Shown: positions 35,722-45,465, counted from the stretch's first letter. The stretch is 64,000 nucleotides of DNA from Natronoglomus mannanivorans (GCA_025517485.1 JAOPKB010000001.1:496001-560000), one strand, 5' to 3'. The notes: generated from the sequence alone by a model not told the origin. Made by a program: numbers and translations.

Positions 35722-36897
35722 ATGGAGGAGCGAACGAGGGCCTATCTGCGCGGTCGATTTCGCGACTACTACCGTCGGGCGACGATCACCCCACCCCCCG
35801 CGGCGAACGAACGCGAGTGGGGCTATATCCCGTGGACCGAGAGCCCCGGCACGACGATGGTTCGACACCGATCGCTCCTCGAGCTCGGCGCGCTCGAGGA
35901 CTTCCTCGAGCGAAAGCGACCCCAGCACGTCTACTTCTCGGCGGGCCGGTACACCGATCCCGGCGCGAGCTCGATGGGCGAGAAAGACTGGCGGTCGTCG
36001 GATCTGGTCTTCGACCTCGACGCCGACCACCTGCCCAGCGTCACCCTCGGCGAGGACAGCTACGCCGAGATGCTCGCGAAGTGTAAACAGGCCCTCTTCC
36101 GACTACTGGACTTTCTCGAGGACGACTTCGCCTTCGAGGACCTCGAGGTCGTCTTCTCGGGCGGACGGGGCTACCACGTCCACGTTCGCGACGACGGCGT
36201 CCGACACTTAGATCGCGAACACCGCCGCGAGATCGTCGACTACGTCCGGGGGATCGGCCTCGAGTACGACGAACTGATCGAGACCGAGACCGTCAGCGGT
36301 CTCGGACGCAAGACGCCCACGGAACGGCGAACGCTGAAGATCGACGGCGGCTGGGGTCGGCGGACCCACCGCTACTTCATGGCGTTCGTCGACGAACTGC
36401 TCGAGATGAACGAGGAAGACGCCCTCGCCCGACTCCAGGAGTTCGACGGCATCGGCGAGGGCAAGGCGACGGCGACGCTCAACGCTGCACGAAACAACCG
36501 CGAGGGGATCGAAGCGGGGAACGTGACGGTCCACACCGCGATCTCGCAGCTGGCCGAACGGTTCGCCGCCACCGCCGTCGAACGCGACAACGCGCCGATC
36601 GACGAGCCGGTGACCACGGACACCAACCGCCTCATCCGACTTCCGGGGAGTCTCCACGGCGGGAGCGCCCTCGCCGTCCGCCGGATCGACCGCGATGACC
36701 TTGCCGACTTCGATCCGATGGTCGACGCCGTCCCCGAGACGTTCGTCGGCCACGAGATCACCGTCGACGTCGACCGAGGTGGCGACCTCGAGTTGGGCGG
36801 CGAGTCGCTTTCGATCCCGGAAGGAACTCAGACGCTCCCGGAGTACGTCGCGATGTTTCTGATGGCACGCGGCCGCGCGGAAAAAGAGAAGGAGTGA
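35722..36897 (+). CDS. priS: DNA primase small (catalytic) subunit PriS
   Basis: Synthesises primers with PriL. The 391 residues show YFSAGRYTDP, catalytic Asp pair in SDLVFDLDADHLP, GGRGYHVHVRDDGVRHL (the His motif) and TDTNRLIRLPGSLHGGSAL near the C-terminal metal side, matching archaeal/eukaryotic small primase subunits. priL is not in the window. A GINS gene follows, as is common in archaea. Confidence 0.95.
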   Translation: MEERTRAYLRGRFRDYYRRATITPPPAANEREWGYIPWTESPGTTMVRHRSLLELGALEDFLERKRPQHVYFSAGRYTDPGASSMGEKDWRSSDLVFDLDADHLPSVTLGEDSYAEMLAKCKQALFRLLDFLEDDFAFEDLEVVFSGGRGYHVHVRDDGVRHLDREHRREIVDYVRGIGLEYDELIETETVSGLGRKTPTERRTLKIDGGWGRRTHRYFMAFVDELLEMNEEDALARLQEFDGIGEGKATATLNAARNNREGIEAGNVTVHTAISQLAERFAATAVERDNAPIDEPVTTDTNRLIRLPGSLHGGSALAVRRIDRDDLADFDPMVDAVPETFVGHEITVDVDRGGDLELGGESLSIPEGTQTLPEYVAMFLMARGRAEKEKE

Positions 36898-37210
36898 GAG
36901 GAGGGCACTCGAGACGGCAAGGGAGACGTGACTCAGGACGACCTCGGGAAACGCGGGTCCGTCGAGACGACGACGATATCTTTACAATCCCGGGTACTGT
37001 TCAGACAGATCAGGAGTTTCCCGGGTCGAGAACGTTGGACGATCGAACCGACACGGGAGAACGTGAACTGAAAACGTGTTCGTGGACGCGTTCGAGTTCG
37101 GTTCGAGGTCGAACGCGAACGCGGGCGAACGTGGGCGAGGCTGATCGACGATGTCGACGCCGACGTCGACACCAAATACGAAACCGACAACGAGGATACA
37201 GACGACCACA
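36898..37210 (+). other. Spacer between priS and the GINS gene
   Basis: About 310 bp. The first part looks non-coding. A frame-continuous segment from 37151 would add 20 residues to GINS, but MNLDEL at 37211 is a better start. GTTCG/CGAAC words recur around 37085-37130 in both orientations, but no strong hairpin was found. A GATATCTTTACAATC patch (36974-36988) could be a weak promoter. Confidence 0.4.
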
Positions 37211-38221
37211 ATGAATCTCGACGAGTTGCGCACGGTCCAGAGCAAGGAGCGCCAGAAGGACAGTCTCCAGCACCTGCGCCCGTCGTTCTACCAGGAAGTC
37301 GCCGACTACATCTCCGATCTCAAAGCCGAACGCGAGCGCGTCGCCGATGCGGCCGACGACCCCTTCTCCTCACCGGAGGTCGGTCGACTCACCGACGAAA
37401 TCGAGACCGCCAAGGACGTCGTCGAAGCGATCTACGAGCGCCGGATGGGAAAACTTGTCAAACAGGCCAGTCTCGCCGCAGCGGGCATGCCCGCCAACGA
37501 CGAGGGCCTCACCGCCGAAGAACAAGACCTCTTCGAGGACCTCATCTCCCGGATCGAATCGAACAAGGGCCGGGTGCTCGACGTCCTCGAGGGGTCGGCG
37601 AGTTCGAGTTCCGAAGCGGAGACAGAGACGGCGTCGGAATCGAACCCGGACACAGCCCACTCTCCCGACTCGAGTGTCGACCGAACCGCTGGGCCAGACG
37701 ATGTCAGTCCCGAATCCGTGACACCCGAATCGGAGTCGGAGTCGAACGTCCCACCCACGCCACCGCAGGAACCGCCGATGGACGATCCGGACGGAGGCGG
37801 AGTGAAATCGGAGACACCCGCTCGAGACGACACTGCCACCGACACCAGCGTCAGTGCAGCGGACGTCATGGGCGGAGACGTCCCCTCCTCGAGGACGAAC
37901 GCGGCCGATTCCGACGCTGACAGTGTGCCCTCGGATTCCGACTCGAACTCGAGTGGGGACCACGAACGGAAGACGACGGACGAACCGGCGGACTCGGCGG
38001 CTGCCGATGTGGACACCGCGGACTCGGGATCGAACGTGGACGTGGACTCGGACACCGACCGAACCGTCGACCGCGTCACCGTTCGCATCACCCGTGACGT
38101 CGGCTCGATCCTCGGCGTCGACGACCGCGAATACACGCTCTCGAACGACGACGTCGTGACCCTGCCCGAGCAGAACGCGACGCCGCTGGTCGAACGCGAC
38201 GCCGCAGAACAACTCGAGTGA
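37211..38221 (+). CDS. GINS complex protein, with long acidic linker
   Basis: A replication helicase cofactor that joins MCM and GAN/Cdc45. From MNLDELRTVQSKERQKDSLQHL the protein has 336 residues. The A domain (about 1-125) is helical; the C-terminal B domain TVRITRDVGSILGVDDREYTLSNDDVVTLPEQNATPLVERDAAEQL is a small beta domain. Between them about 150 residues are Ser, Asp, Glu, Thr and Pro, surely disordered and far longer than in other archaea. Follows priS by 313 bp. Confidence 0.85.
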   Translation: MNLDELRTVQSKERQKDSLQHLRPSFYQEVADYISDLKAERERVADAADDPFSSPEVGRLTDEIETAKDVVEAIYERRMGKLVKQASLAAAGMPANDEGLTAEEQDLFEDLISRIESNKGRVLDVLEGSASSSSEAETETASESNPDTAHSPDSSVDRTAGPDDVSPESVTPESESESNVPPTPPQEPPMDDPDGGGVKSETPARDDTATDTSVSAADVMGGDVPSSRTNAADSDADSVPSDSDSNSSGDHERKTTDEPADSAAADVDTADSGSNVDVDSDTDRTVDRVTVRITRDVGSILGVDDREYTLSNDDVVTLPEQNATPLVERDAAEQLE

Positions 38222-38342
38222 GTCGCGGCTTTTCCGCTCGCTCGGTTCTCACCGCCTGCGTTCGACGCTCACTTCGCCCCGCTGGCTCGAGATCGTCACG
38301 TGCAACCGCAAAACCTACCTTCGATCGGTCGAAGGGACGGCT

Positions 38343-38810
38343 ATGCTCGACGTAGGAGACGACGCACCGGAGTTCGAACTGCCGAATCAGGACGGCGACA
38401 CCGTCCGTCTCTCTGATTTCGAGGGCCAACGGGTCGTGGTCTACTTCTATCCCCGCGCGAACACCGAGGGCTGTACGACCGAGGCCTGTGAGTTCCGCGA
38501 CGAGAGCCCGACGTTCGACGAACAGGATGTCGCTATCCTCGGAATCAGCGACGATCCCGTCGACGACCTCGAGGCGTTCGCCGACGAGTACGATCTCCCG
38601 TTCGACCTGCTCTCGGACGAGGGTGGCGAGGTGTCGACGCTGTACGACTCCTACGGCGAAAAACAGATGTTCGGCAACACGTTCGACGGCGTCTTCCGAA
38701 ACACGTACGTCGTCGGTCCCGACGGTCAGATCGAAGCGGTCTACGAGGGTGTCTCTCCCGAGGGCCACGCCGAAGAGATTCTGGCGGACCTGCAGAACGC
38801 GACGGCGTAA
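38343..38810 (+). CDS. Peroxiredoxin (BCP/PrxQ type)
   Basis: Reduces hydroperoxides with a thiol. The 155 residues follow the PrxQ pattern: APEFELPNQDGDTVRLSDFEG, YFYPRANTEGCTTEACEFRDE with the peroxidatic Cys and a resolving Cys five residues later, then GVSPEGHAEEILADL at the end. Monocistronic. Confidence 0.93.
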   Translation: MLDVGDDAPEFELPNQDGDTVRLSDFEGQRVVVYFYPRANTEGCTTEACEFRDESPTFDEQDVAILGISDDPVDDLEAFADEYDLPFDLLSDEGGEVSTLYDSYGEKQMFGNTFDGVFRNTYVVGPDGQIEAVYEGVSPEGHAEEILADLQNATA

Positions 38811-39047
38811 GCTGCGGTCAGTACCGGCCAATCGGATACCGAGAGACGTTCGTCGAACGGTTCTCTTCGCTCAGCGGACGTGCAATTTCGCCACAAACGA
38901 ATTTCGCCAGCACAGTGACCGCCGTCGCTCGTGGTTTCGTAATCGCGCCTCTGTACTGACTCGAGCGACGGCGCACAAAAATGGGGTCTTGGCGGTGACG
39001 ACCGTGTCACAAGAGTGCAGACACGGGGGAGTAGAGAGAAGCGCGAC
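38811..39047. other. Spacer between convergent peroxiredoxin and cdc48 genes
   Basis: About 235 bp with no gene recognised. Nothing repeated or structured stands out. Confidence 0.5.
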
Positions 39048-41303
39048 CTACTGGAACGTCCGGCCGACTTCTTTCTCTTCGGGTTCGGCCTTCTGGAAGT
39101 TCTCTTCGATCTCCTCGTAGCGCTCTCGGGTCTCGGGAGTGACGCTCGGCTGGACTTCACCGAGTGCGTGCTCGAAGTGTTCGCGACTGATACGGACGTT
39201 GCCGACCGTATCGGGCATGTCCTCGGGGTCGACCGTCTGGATGAACTCCCGGGTCGCGGCCATCGACGCCTCGCGACAGACCGCTTCGATGTCCGCACCG
39301 ACGTAGCCCTCCGTTTCGGCGGCGAGCCACCCGAGGTCGATCGAATCGGCCAGAGGCTTGTCGCGGGTGTGGACCTCGAAGATCTTCTTCCGGCCCTCCT
39401 CCTCGGGGACCGGAACGTGGACGTGTCGGTCGAGACGGCCGGGGCGTAACAGTGCCGGATCGATCAGATCCGGTCGGTTCGTCGTGGCGATCACGACGAC
39501 GTCCTCGAGTTCCTCGAGTCCGTCGAGTTCGGTCAGCAGCTGGCTGACCACACGTTCGCTGACGCCGGAGTCACCGGTGCGCTGGCCGCGTTCGGTGGCG
39601 ATCGAGTCGATCTCGTCGAAGAAGATCACGGTCGGTGCGTTCGACCGCGCCTTCTCGAAGACCTCTCGAACCCCTTTCTCGGACTCACCGACGAACTTGT
39701 TCAGGAGCTCGGGCCCCTTGATCGAGATGAAGTTCGACTGGGCCTCGTTGGCCACAGCTTTGGCGAGCAGCGTCTTCCCGGTTCCCGGTGGACCGAACAT
39801 CATGACACCCTTGGCGGCCTGCATGTCCATCGCTTCGAAGACCTCGGGGTAGTCGAGTGGCCACTGGATCGTCTCGCGCAGGCGCTCTTTGGTGTCTCCG
39901 AGTCCGCCGACGTCCTCCCAGGTGACGTCAGGGACCTCGACGAAGACCTCACGGAGCGCGGAGGGCTGGATGCCCTTGAGCGACTCCTTGAAGTCCCGCT
40001 CTGTGACGCGCAGGGACTCGAGAACGTCCGCGTCGATCTCGTCGGACTCTAAGTCGAGCTCCGGACGGATACGGCGGAGAGCGTTCATCGCGGCTTCCCG
40101 GGCCAGACTCTCGAGGTCGGCTCCGACGAAGCCGTGGGTGTTCTCGGCGTACTGGTCGAGGTCGACGCTGTCGGAGAGGGGCATTCCGCGGGTGTGGACC
40201 TGCAGGATCTCCTTGCGGCCGTCCTTGTCCGGGACGCCGATCTCGATCTCGCGGTCGAACCGGCCACCGCGGCGGAGTGCGGGGTCGATCGCGTCGACCC
40301 GGTTGGTCGCTGCGATGACCGTTACGCGGCCACGCTCCTCGAGGCCGTCCATCAGGCTGAGCAGCTGGGCGACGACACGGCGTTCGACGTCACCGCCGGC
40401 CTCCTCACGCTTTGCGGCGATGGAATCGAGTTCGTCGATGAAGACGATCGCGGGAGCGTTCTCCTCGGCCTCTTCGAAGACCTCGCGGAGTTGCTCCTCG
40501 CTCTCGCCGTAGTACTTCGACATGATCTCCGGTCCGGAGATGGTCTCGAAGTGGGCGTCGATCTCGTTGGCGACGGCTTTCGCCATCAGCGTCTTCCCAG
40601 TGCCCGGCGGGCCGTGCAGAAGGACCCCTTTGGGCGGCTCGATGCCGAGTTGCTGGAACAGCTCGGGGTGGCGCATCGGCAACTCGATCATTTCGCGAAC
40701 CTGATCGAGTTCGTTGTCGAGACCGCCGATGTCCTCGTAGGCGACGTTCGGGACGCCCTCCGCAGAGGTCCCGCTGGAGCTGATCTGCTCGGCGGGCGTC
40801 TCCGAGATCTGGATACTCGTCGAATCGGTGATGACGACCGTACCCGAGGGCGCGGTGTCCGCGATCTTCAGGGGTACGGACTGTCCGGAGCTGGCCATCG
40901 GCCCGAACGACAGCGAGAACGGAACGGTCTGCCCTTCGGTGACGGCCTGCCCGCTCAGCTTGTCGCGGACGAGCGGCCCGATGTCGCCGCGAATCCGGAG
41001 GTTCTGGGGGAGCGCGACGGTGACCGACGTCGCGGGGTTGACGTCCGCCGCGTCGACGGTCACGCGGTCGTCGATTCCGACGTTGGCCTCCTGTCGAAGC
41101 CGTCCGTCGATTCGGATGACGTTCCGGCCCTCGTCTTCGGGATAGCCCGGCCAGACCCGGGCGACGGCCTTTTCCTCACCGTTACCATCGATGAGGATGT
41201 AATCCCCGTTCTCGAGGTCGAGTTCACGCATCGACGCGCGGTCGATCGCTGCCAGTCCACGGCCTGCGTCCTTCTGTTTGAGGGGTTTGACGGTGAGTTT
41301 CAT
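39048..41303 (-). CDS. cdc48: Cdc48/VCP-type AAA ATPase
   Basis: An unfoldase that feeds substrates to the proteasome. From [22 protein letters not shown] at 41303 there are 751 residues: an N-domain (about 1-190), D1 with Walker [14 protein letters not shown] (about 232) and Walker [12 protein letters not shown]2 with Walker [14 protein letters not shown] (about 504) and Walker [12 protein letters not shown]. Arg fingers ([11 protein letters not shown] and [11 protein letters not shown]) follow each. The open frame runs upstream to 41708, but this covers the small gene and promoter. It overlaps the small gene by 4 bp. Confidence 0.95.
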   Translation of the reverse strand: MKLTVKPLKQKDAGRGLAAIDRASMRELDLENGDYILIDGNGEEKAVARVWPGYPEDEGRNVIRIDGRLRQEANVGIDDRVTVDAADVNPATSVTVALPQNLRIRGDIGPLVRDKLSGQAVTEGQTVPFSLSFGPMASSGQSVPLKIADTAPSGTVVITDSTSIQISETPAEQISSSGTSAEGVPNVAYEDIGGLDNELDQVREMIELPMRHPELFQQLGIEPPKGVLLHGPPGTGKTLMAKAVANEIDAHFETISGPEIMSKYYGESEEQLREVFEEAEENAPAIVFIDELDSIAAKREEAGGDVERRVVAQLLSLMDGLEERGRVTVIAATNRVDAIDPALRRGGRFDREIEIGVPDKDGRKEILQVHTRGMPLSDSVDLDQYAENTHGFVGADLESLAREAAMNALRRIRPELDLESDEIDADVLESLRVTERDFKESLKGIQPSALREVFVEVPDVTWEDVGGLGDTKERLRETIQWPLDYPEVFEAMDMQAAKGVMMFGPPGTGKTLLAKAVANEAQSNFISIKGPELLNKFVGESEKGVREVFEKARSNAPTVIFFDEIDSIATERGQRTGDSGVSERVVSQLLTELDGLEELEDVVVIATTNRPDLIDPALLRPGRLDRHVHVPVPEEEGRKKIFEVHTRDKPLADSIDLGWLAAETEGYVGADIEAVCREASMAATREFIQTVDPEDMPDTVGNVRISREHFEHALGEVQPSVTPETRERYEEIEENFQKAEPEEKEVGRTFQ

Positions 41304-41560
41304 ACAGTGTCCTCCTCTTCTAGTTCGATAGTGAGCACGCCGTTTTGCATAAACGCTTGCGCACTCGCTGTGTTCTCCGGGAGATCGAATTCCTGTTGTT
41401 CGTCTCCCACGACGACGATGACCGTGTCGTCGACGACGTCGACGGACGCATCCGCGTCCTGTGGACCGAAGTCGACGGCCAGCACCGACTCGTCGTCGTA
41501 TTCGTACTGCCGTACCATCTGCCCGTCGTCGCGGGCGAGGTGCTCGATATTCATGTTCAA
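41300..41560 (-). CDS. Hsp20-like small acidic protein (DUF7127-like)
   Basis: Eighty-six residues starting [21 protein letters not shown] (a start two codons in is possible). The rest, VLAVDFGP...[22 protein letters not shown]...[16 protein letters not shown], looks like the shortened alpha-crystallin/Hsp20 beta sandwich with the GVL...I end motif. Translational coupling (4 bp overlap) to cdc48 suggests it is a cochaperone or adaptor. From memory related to DUF7127; no function is known. Confidence 0.72.
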   Translation of the reverse strand: MNMNIEHLARDDGQMVRQYEYDDESVLAVDFGPQDADASVDVVDDTVIVVVGDEQQEFDLPENTASAQAFMQNGVLTIELEEEDTV

Positions 41561-41584
41561 CTAACCCAAGGTAAGGGCGCAAAG

Positions 41585-41592
41585 TATATAAG
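41585..41592 (-). promoter_or_regulatory. TATA box of the small Hsp20-like gene and cdc48
   Basis: CTTATATA on the minus strand, 25-30 nt before the start codon at 41560. It predicts a leaderless dicistronic mRNA. Confidence 0.6.
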
Positions 41593-41965
41593 ACTTTCGC
41601 GGGTGAATCGGCAGAAGGCGTGGCGGCGACAACAAACCACGTTGTTCGCGGTTCACAGACAGAGTGGTAAGAGATGGTCAAAGAACTCGGTTTCGATCTC
41701 CCGTACACGTGCGATTCAACAACTAGACCGAAATATCACAGTAATCGAAACCAGTTCGACAGGGATCGTCCGACGGCCGTGTAATCGTGTCCACGACTCC
41801 AGTAGTAACTCGGACGGGACTCGAATCGGATCTGAAAGCTGTTTCGGTCAGAGTGGTGTCTGTAGCACGACTGGGTCGAACTGTACGAATACACAACCGG
41901 ATACCGATTCGACGCTGGAAACGAATCGTATACGGAGAACTCTCGAGATGGTTGATACCGAAAAG
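41593..41965. other. Spacer between the cdc48 operon and tRNA-Met
   Basis: About 370 bp. A 37-codon frame from ATG at 41674 gives no recognisable protein. No repeat or hairpin of note. Probably trailer of tRNA-Met and distal promoter DNA. Confidence 0.45.
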
Positions 41966-42119
41966 TGCCCGGGGAGGGCTCCGAACCCTCGATCTCCGCA
42001 TGTCCCAGGTTCGAGGCTCGGCAGAGTCCTCGAGGGACACGGAGGCTTCCAAAGGCGAAACCGCACCGAATCTCTGAACCCTATGAGTGCGGCGCTATGT
42101 CCAGCTAAGCCACCCGGGC
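41966..42119 (-). tRNA. Elongator tRNA-Met (CAT) with an intron
   Basis: Exon 1 (42082-42119) starts GCCCGGGTGGCTTAGCTGGA and ends CCGCACTCATA; exon 2 (41966-42001) starts ATGCGGAGATC and ends CCCGGGC plus discriminator A, so the acceptor stem pairs GCCCGGG with CCCGGGC. The anticodon CAT is interrupted after position 37. The mature tRNA would have 74 nt. The intron (about 80 nt, boundaries accurate to one or two bases) contains a GGGUUC/GAACCU pairing that could form the splicing bulge-helix-bulge. RtcB and archease genes are in the same window. No box C/D pair was seen inside the intron. Confidence 0.93.
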
Positions 42120-42145
42120 TCAGTTTCTCGTAGTGCGGTCGCTTT

Positions 42146-42151
42146 CTTTAA
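42146..42151 (-). promoter_or_regulatory. tRNA-Met TATA box
   Basis: Minus-strand TTAAAG, about 28 nt before the first base of tRNA-Met, the spacing of a tRNA promoter. Confidence 0.5.
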
Positions 42152-42222
42152 CCTTCTCATTCGCCACCGGCGTGGTATTGTACACCCACGGATTTATCAT
42201 ACGGTGTTACGAAGGGCGGTGC

Positions 42223-43488
42223 ATGAGCGTTCCCGGTATCGTACAGTCTACACTCGATGGCGACGAGATTGCGGCGCGGGTCTCTCTTGGGGGCGAAGAC
42301 GAACTCTTCATCACTCCACGCAGCTCGATCGTCTATCGCGCCGACGGACTCCTCAGTGACGAATCGATCGACGAATTTCCCCACGACGCGGATCGCCTCA
42401 CGCTCTCTGAAGGCCGGCGCAAGACCCGCTTCTCTCTCGAATACGCCCTCGACGGAACCAGAGACTTCACCGTCCCCTCGAGCAAGACCGAAGCAGTTCT
42501 GCATCCAGTCCTAGCCGGCATTCTCAACGGGAACGGAATCACCGACCCCGGTGAGACGGTCGCACAGACCTACCGATTCAGCGAACTGACGTTGATCGTG
42601 ACCAGCGACCGACTCGTCAAACACATCGGCGAGGCCGTCTGGGACGGTGACTTCGAGCAGTACCACTTCGACGACGTCACGAACCTCTCGTTCGAGGACG
42701 GCAGCGTCGCCACCCAGATCGTCCTCGAGGTCGACGGCCGACCACAGCGCATCAAGGCACCCAACGACGAGGCCACCGACGTCAGCGAGCGACTCAAACG
42801 GGCGCTGTTCGCCTACCACGACGTCGATTCGCTCGCGGCGCTCAACGACGCCGTCGGTGTCGACGACGAAGAAGACTCGCGAGACGATCCAACCGTCGCG
42901 TTCGGAGAGGGTGTCGACCCTCTCGACGCGAACCCGCCGGAACCTGACGATCGCGAAACGGTCGAAACCGGTCGTGGACCGTCCGAGTCCGAGTCCCCAC
43001 CAGAAACACCCACGAGCGCACGAGCGCGCGATCCACTCGAGTCGACAACCGAAGCGGGAACCGACGCGTCCGTTGGGTCCGTCTCGGATTCGAGTTCGAG
43101 TTCGAGTTCGAATGCCGAAACACGATCGGAACCTACGAACGCAACCGCTGGGACTACCGAACAGTCCACTGAAACGGCGACCGTGGCCAACGGACTGGCT
43201 GGGTCGGCTGCTGTTACGGAGTCCGAGTCCGGATCCGACGCAGGCGCCACACCCGGCGCGACTTCCGATTCAGCCGCCACATCGGTTGCAAAATCACCCA
43301 CAGACGAGAACACAACCGGTGACGGCTTCGAGGGAAGCGGCTTTCAGGCGGCGACGCCGGATACCGATCCCGAACTCCTCGCTCGTCTCGCGGACCTCGA
43401 GGCAACCGTCGCCGAACAGAACGACCTCCTCGAGCAACAACAGCGGACGATCGAGCAGTTGATCGAAGAGCTTCGCCAGGGTCGATAA
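42223..43488 (+). CDS. Haloarchaeal conserved protein with coiled-coil tail (DUF7115-like)
   Basis: A 421-residue soluble protein from MSVPGIVQSTLDGDEIAARV. The first about 210 residues show two beta-rich, PH-like or GRAM-like units: LGGEDELFITPRSSIVYRADGLL and TLIVTSDRLVKHIGEAVW with FEDGSVATQIVLEVDG. A Ser/Glu/Thr/Asp-rich disordered linker (about 225-375) follows, and the C-terminus (PELLARLADLEATVAEQNDLLEQQQRTIEQLIEELRQG) is a coiled coil for oligomerisation. A plus-strand TTTATC about 31 nt before the ATG hints at a leaderless promoter. Function unknown. Confidence 0.7.
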   Translation: MSVPGIVQSTLDGDEIAARVSLGGEDELFITPRSSIVYRADGLLSDESIDEFPHDADRLTLSEGRRKTRFSLEYALDGTRDFTVPSSKTEAVLHPVLAGILNGNGITDPGETVAQTYRFSELTLIVTSDRLVKHIGEAVWDGDFEQYHFDDVTNLSFEDGSVATQIVLEVDGRPQRIKAPNDEATDVSERLKRALFAYHDVDSLAALNDAVGVDDEEDSRDDPTVAFGEGVDPLDANPPEPDDRETVETGRGPSESESPPETPTSARARDPLESTTEAGTDASVGSVSDSSSSSSSNAETRSEPTNATAGTTEQSTETATVANGLAGSAAVTESESGSDAGATPGATSDSAATSVAKSPTDENTTGDGFEGSGFQAATPDTDPELLARLADLEATVAEQNDLLEQQQRTIEQLIEELRQGR

Positions 43489-43660
43489 CGGCTCCGCTGT
43501 TTCGTCTTCGGTTTCTCGGCGTACTCGTACTCGTTCTCGTTCCTTGCCGTCCCGTTCTCGGTCCGCCACTCACAGCACGTCATCGTCTCGCACGACCCAT
43601 CTCATACTCGAACGATCGAGAGACGAAGACAGCGACGGACCGCCACGGACCACGAACCCG

Positions 43661-44041
43661 CTACTCCCGCCCCGTCACCTTCCGAATACACGAGGAACCG
43701 AACGGCCCGAGTTCACCCGCCTCGAGTTTGATGAAGTGACCCGTCGAGAGACTCGAGCCACAGCGCCGACAGGAAAAGTCGCCCTCTTTCGTGATTACTT
43801 GCTCCTCGTACCGGACGTACTGACGGCTCTTCGGGCGGATGATCCCGTCTTCGCGGTCGATAATGCCACGGAGTTCCGCCTCGTCGAGGATCGTCCGCGT
43901 CACCGTCGGATCGCTCGTGATCGTCTCGATTCGGTCGACGGCCTCGGCCAGCGTCAACGACTCGTGTTCCAGTCGCTCGAGCAGCGCCAGGCCGAGTTCG
44001 ACACGGTCGTCGTCGATCCCATCGCGGTCGTCGGTCGCCAT
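43661..44041 (-). CDS. Haloarchaeal small protein with zinc-ribbon tail (DUF5830-like)
   Basis: A 126-residue protein from MATDDRDGIDDDRVELGLAL. The N-terminal part is helical (LLERLEHESLTLAEAVDRIETITSDPTVTRTILDEAELRG), wing-helix-like, followed by a C-terminal part with CRRCGSSLSTGHFIKLE and CIRK, a likely zinc site. The frame extends to 44167, but the extra part lacks similarity to the rest. Possibly a regulator of RNA or DNA binding. Function unknown. Confidence 0.65.
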   Translation of the reverse strand: MATDDRDGIDDDRVELGLALLERLEHESLTLAEAVDRIETITSDPTVTRTILDEAELRGIIDREDGIIRPKSRQYVRYEEQVITKEGDFSCRRCGSSLSTGHFIKLEAGELGPFGSSCIRKVTGRE

Positions 44042-44142
44042 CGTTCTCGACCTGTGATGTTCCGCCGACGCCGATAAACGTTGTGTGCTCCGGGCCGATC
44101 GGGAGCACAAAACCTTCAACACTCGAGTGAGAACGCGAGTCG

Positions 44143-44850
44143 ATGCCTCCATCCGCGTTCGGACCACGTCGTGCGCTCCTCGGCGCGGTCGTCGCGGTCT
44201 CGATCGTCGCCGCCGGCCTCCTCCTCTCGCCGACGGCGACGCTCGCGTCCCTCGAGTCGCTCGCGGCCGATCCGGTCCTGTTCGGGCTCGTGGTCTGTGG
44301 ACTATACCTCGTCCGACCGCTGCTCGCCTGGCCGACGACGCCGCTGGCGCTGGTCGTTGGCTACGGATACGGCGTCACACTCGGCGTGCCGGTGGCGCTG
44401 ATCGGCATCGTCGTCACCGTCGTTCCCGTCTATCTCGCCGCTCGCTGGCTCACCACTGAGGCCGACGTGGACGCGGTGTCGGCACTCCCGTTCGGTCTCG
44501 ATACGGCACTCGAGCGGACCGGTCGATCGGTGACTCGCTACTACGAGACGGCCGGTCCGATCCGTGGCGTGACCGCCTCGAGGCTCGCACCGATCCCATC
44601 GGATATCGCGACGTGTGCGGCGGCGGCCAGCGGCGTCAGTCTCCGCCATCTGGTGGTCGGAACTGTGATCGGCGAACTCCCGTGGACGATCGCAGCCGTC
44701 GTCGTCGGTGCCTCTGCCGCGACCGTGACGACGGACGGAATCGGAGAACTCGGTGGGCTGCTCGCGATCGGCTGTACGCTCGGTGCCGTACTCTTGCTGG
44801 CCGGTCCAGTCTACCGTCTCGCACGGACGCACAATCCTAGGACGGCGTGA
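44143..44850 (+). CDS. TVP38/TMEM64-type membrane protein (VTT domain)
   Basis: A 235-residue integral membrane protein of the DedA/VTT superfamily. LVRPLLAWPTTPLALVVGYGYGVTLGV and the later VTASRLAPIPSDIATCAAAASGVSLRHLVVGTVIGELPW carry the Arg/Pro-Gly motif pattern of this group (re-entrant helix region). Around six hydrophobic segments. Relatives act in lipid scrambling or transport. Own promoter, no operon. Confidence 0.8.
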   Translation: MPPSAFGPRRALLGAVVAVSIVAAGLLLSPTATLASLESLAADPVLFGLVVCGLYLVRPLLAWPTTPLALVVGYGYGVTLGVPVALIGIVVTVVPVYLAARWLTTEADVDAVSALPFGLDTALERTGRSVTRYYETAGPIRGVTASRLAPIPSDIATCAAAASGVSLRHLVVGTVIGELPWTIAAVVVGASAATVTTDGIGELGGLLAIGCTLGAVLLLAGPVYRLARTHNPRTA

Positions 44851-44894
44851 GCGGGACAACCGACAGCCCGAGAACGAACGGAGCGCCGCTCGGA

Positions 44895-44936
44895 GTTGAA
44901 ATTGGAATTGGAATTGGAATTGAAAATTGAAATTGA
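44895..44936. repeat. GGAATT-type simple repeat
   Basis: AT-rich run with the hexamer GGAATT three times and nearby variants (GAAATT, GAAAATT), between two convergent genes. It is strikingly low in GC for this genome. It may be a length-variable tract or a bidirectional terminator. Confidence 0.6.
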
Positions 44937-44949
44937 GATCTGAACGCAA

Positions 44950-45465
44950 CTACTTCTCGGCTCCCCCGACGAGAGAGTCGCTCAGGTCCTTGAGATCCTG
45001 TTCGAGGGTACGATATTCCTCGGTCCCTTCGAGGTCGTCGATCGACGCCTCGTCCTCGAGCGTTTCCATCTTGTTCGAGAGGGAGTGTAGTTCTCGGCGT
45101 CCGTTGTAACGCGACTGGACCCGGAGGTTCTCGATGATCCGAGTGAGCTGTGTACGGGTAACCGGTTTCGTCACGTAATCGTCGATATCGAGTGTGACGA
45201 TGTCGAGACCCGGGTCGACTGCCGTGACCATGATCACCCAGCAGTCGTGTCCGCGAGCCCGGATCTCGCGAAGCACTTCGTCTCCGGTCAGGTCGGGCAT
45301 GTGTCGATCCAGCAGGACAATATCGATCCTGTCGCTGACCTGCTCGAGGGCGCTGGTCCCGTCGTAGGCCGTGAGCGCGTCGTAGGTCTCACCGACCCAG
45401 GTTGCGTAGAGATCCGCCAGTTCGCGCTCGTCGTCGACGACGAGGATCGTCGGTTGGGAAGCCAT
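44950..45465 (-). CDS. HalX-type response regulator
   Basis: A 171-residue protein. The receiver domain has acidic residues D11 and D12, phospho-acceptor D53 (IVLLDRHMPDLTG), T81 and K100 (YVTKPV). The C-terminal HalX domain (about 115-171) is a helical region, haloarchaeal in distribution, of unknown role. No sensor kinase gene is adjacent, so the partner is unknown. Confidence 0.88.
   Translation of the reverse strand: MASQPTILVVDDERELADLYATWVGETYDALTAYDGTSALEQVSDRIDIVLLDRHMPDLTGDEVLREIRARGHDCWVIMVTAVDPGLDIVTLDIDDYVTKPVTRTQLTRIIENLRVQSRYNGRRELHSLSNKMETLEDEASIDDLEGTEEYRTLEQDLKDLSDSLVGGAEK

Noticed and set aside
40134..41564. Plus-strand frame of 476 codons
   Set aside because: Antisense to cdc48, no protein-like motifs.
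41674..41787. 37-codon plus-strand frame before tRNA-Met
   Set aside because: No family resemblance and no ribosome site.
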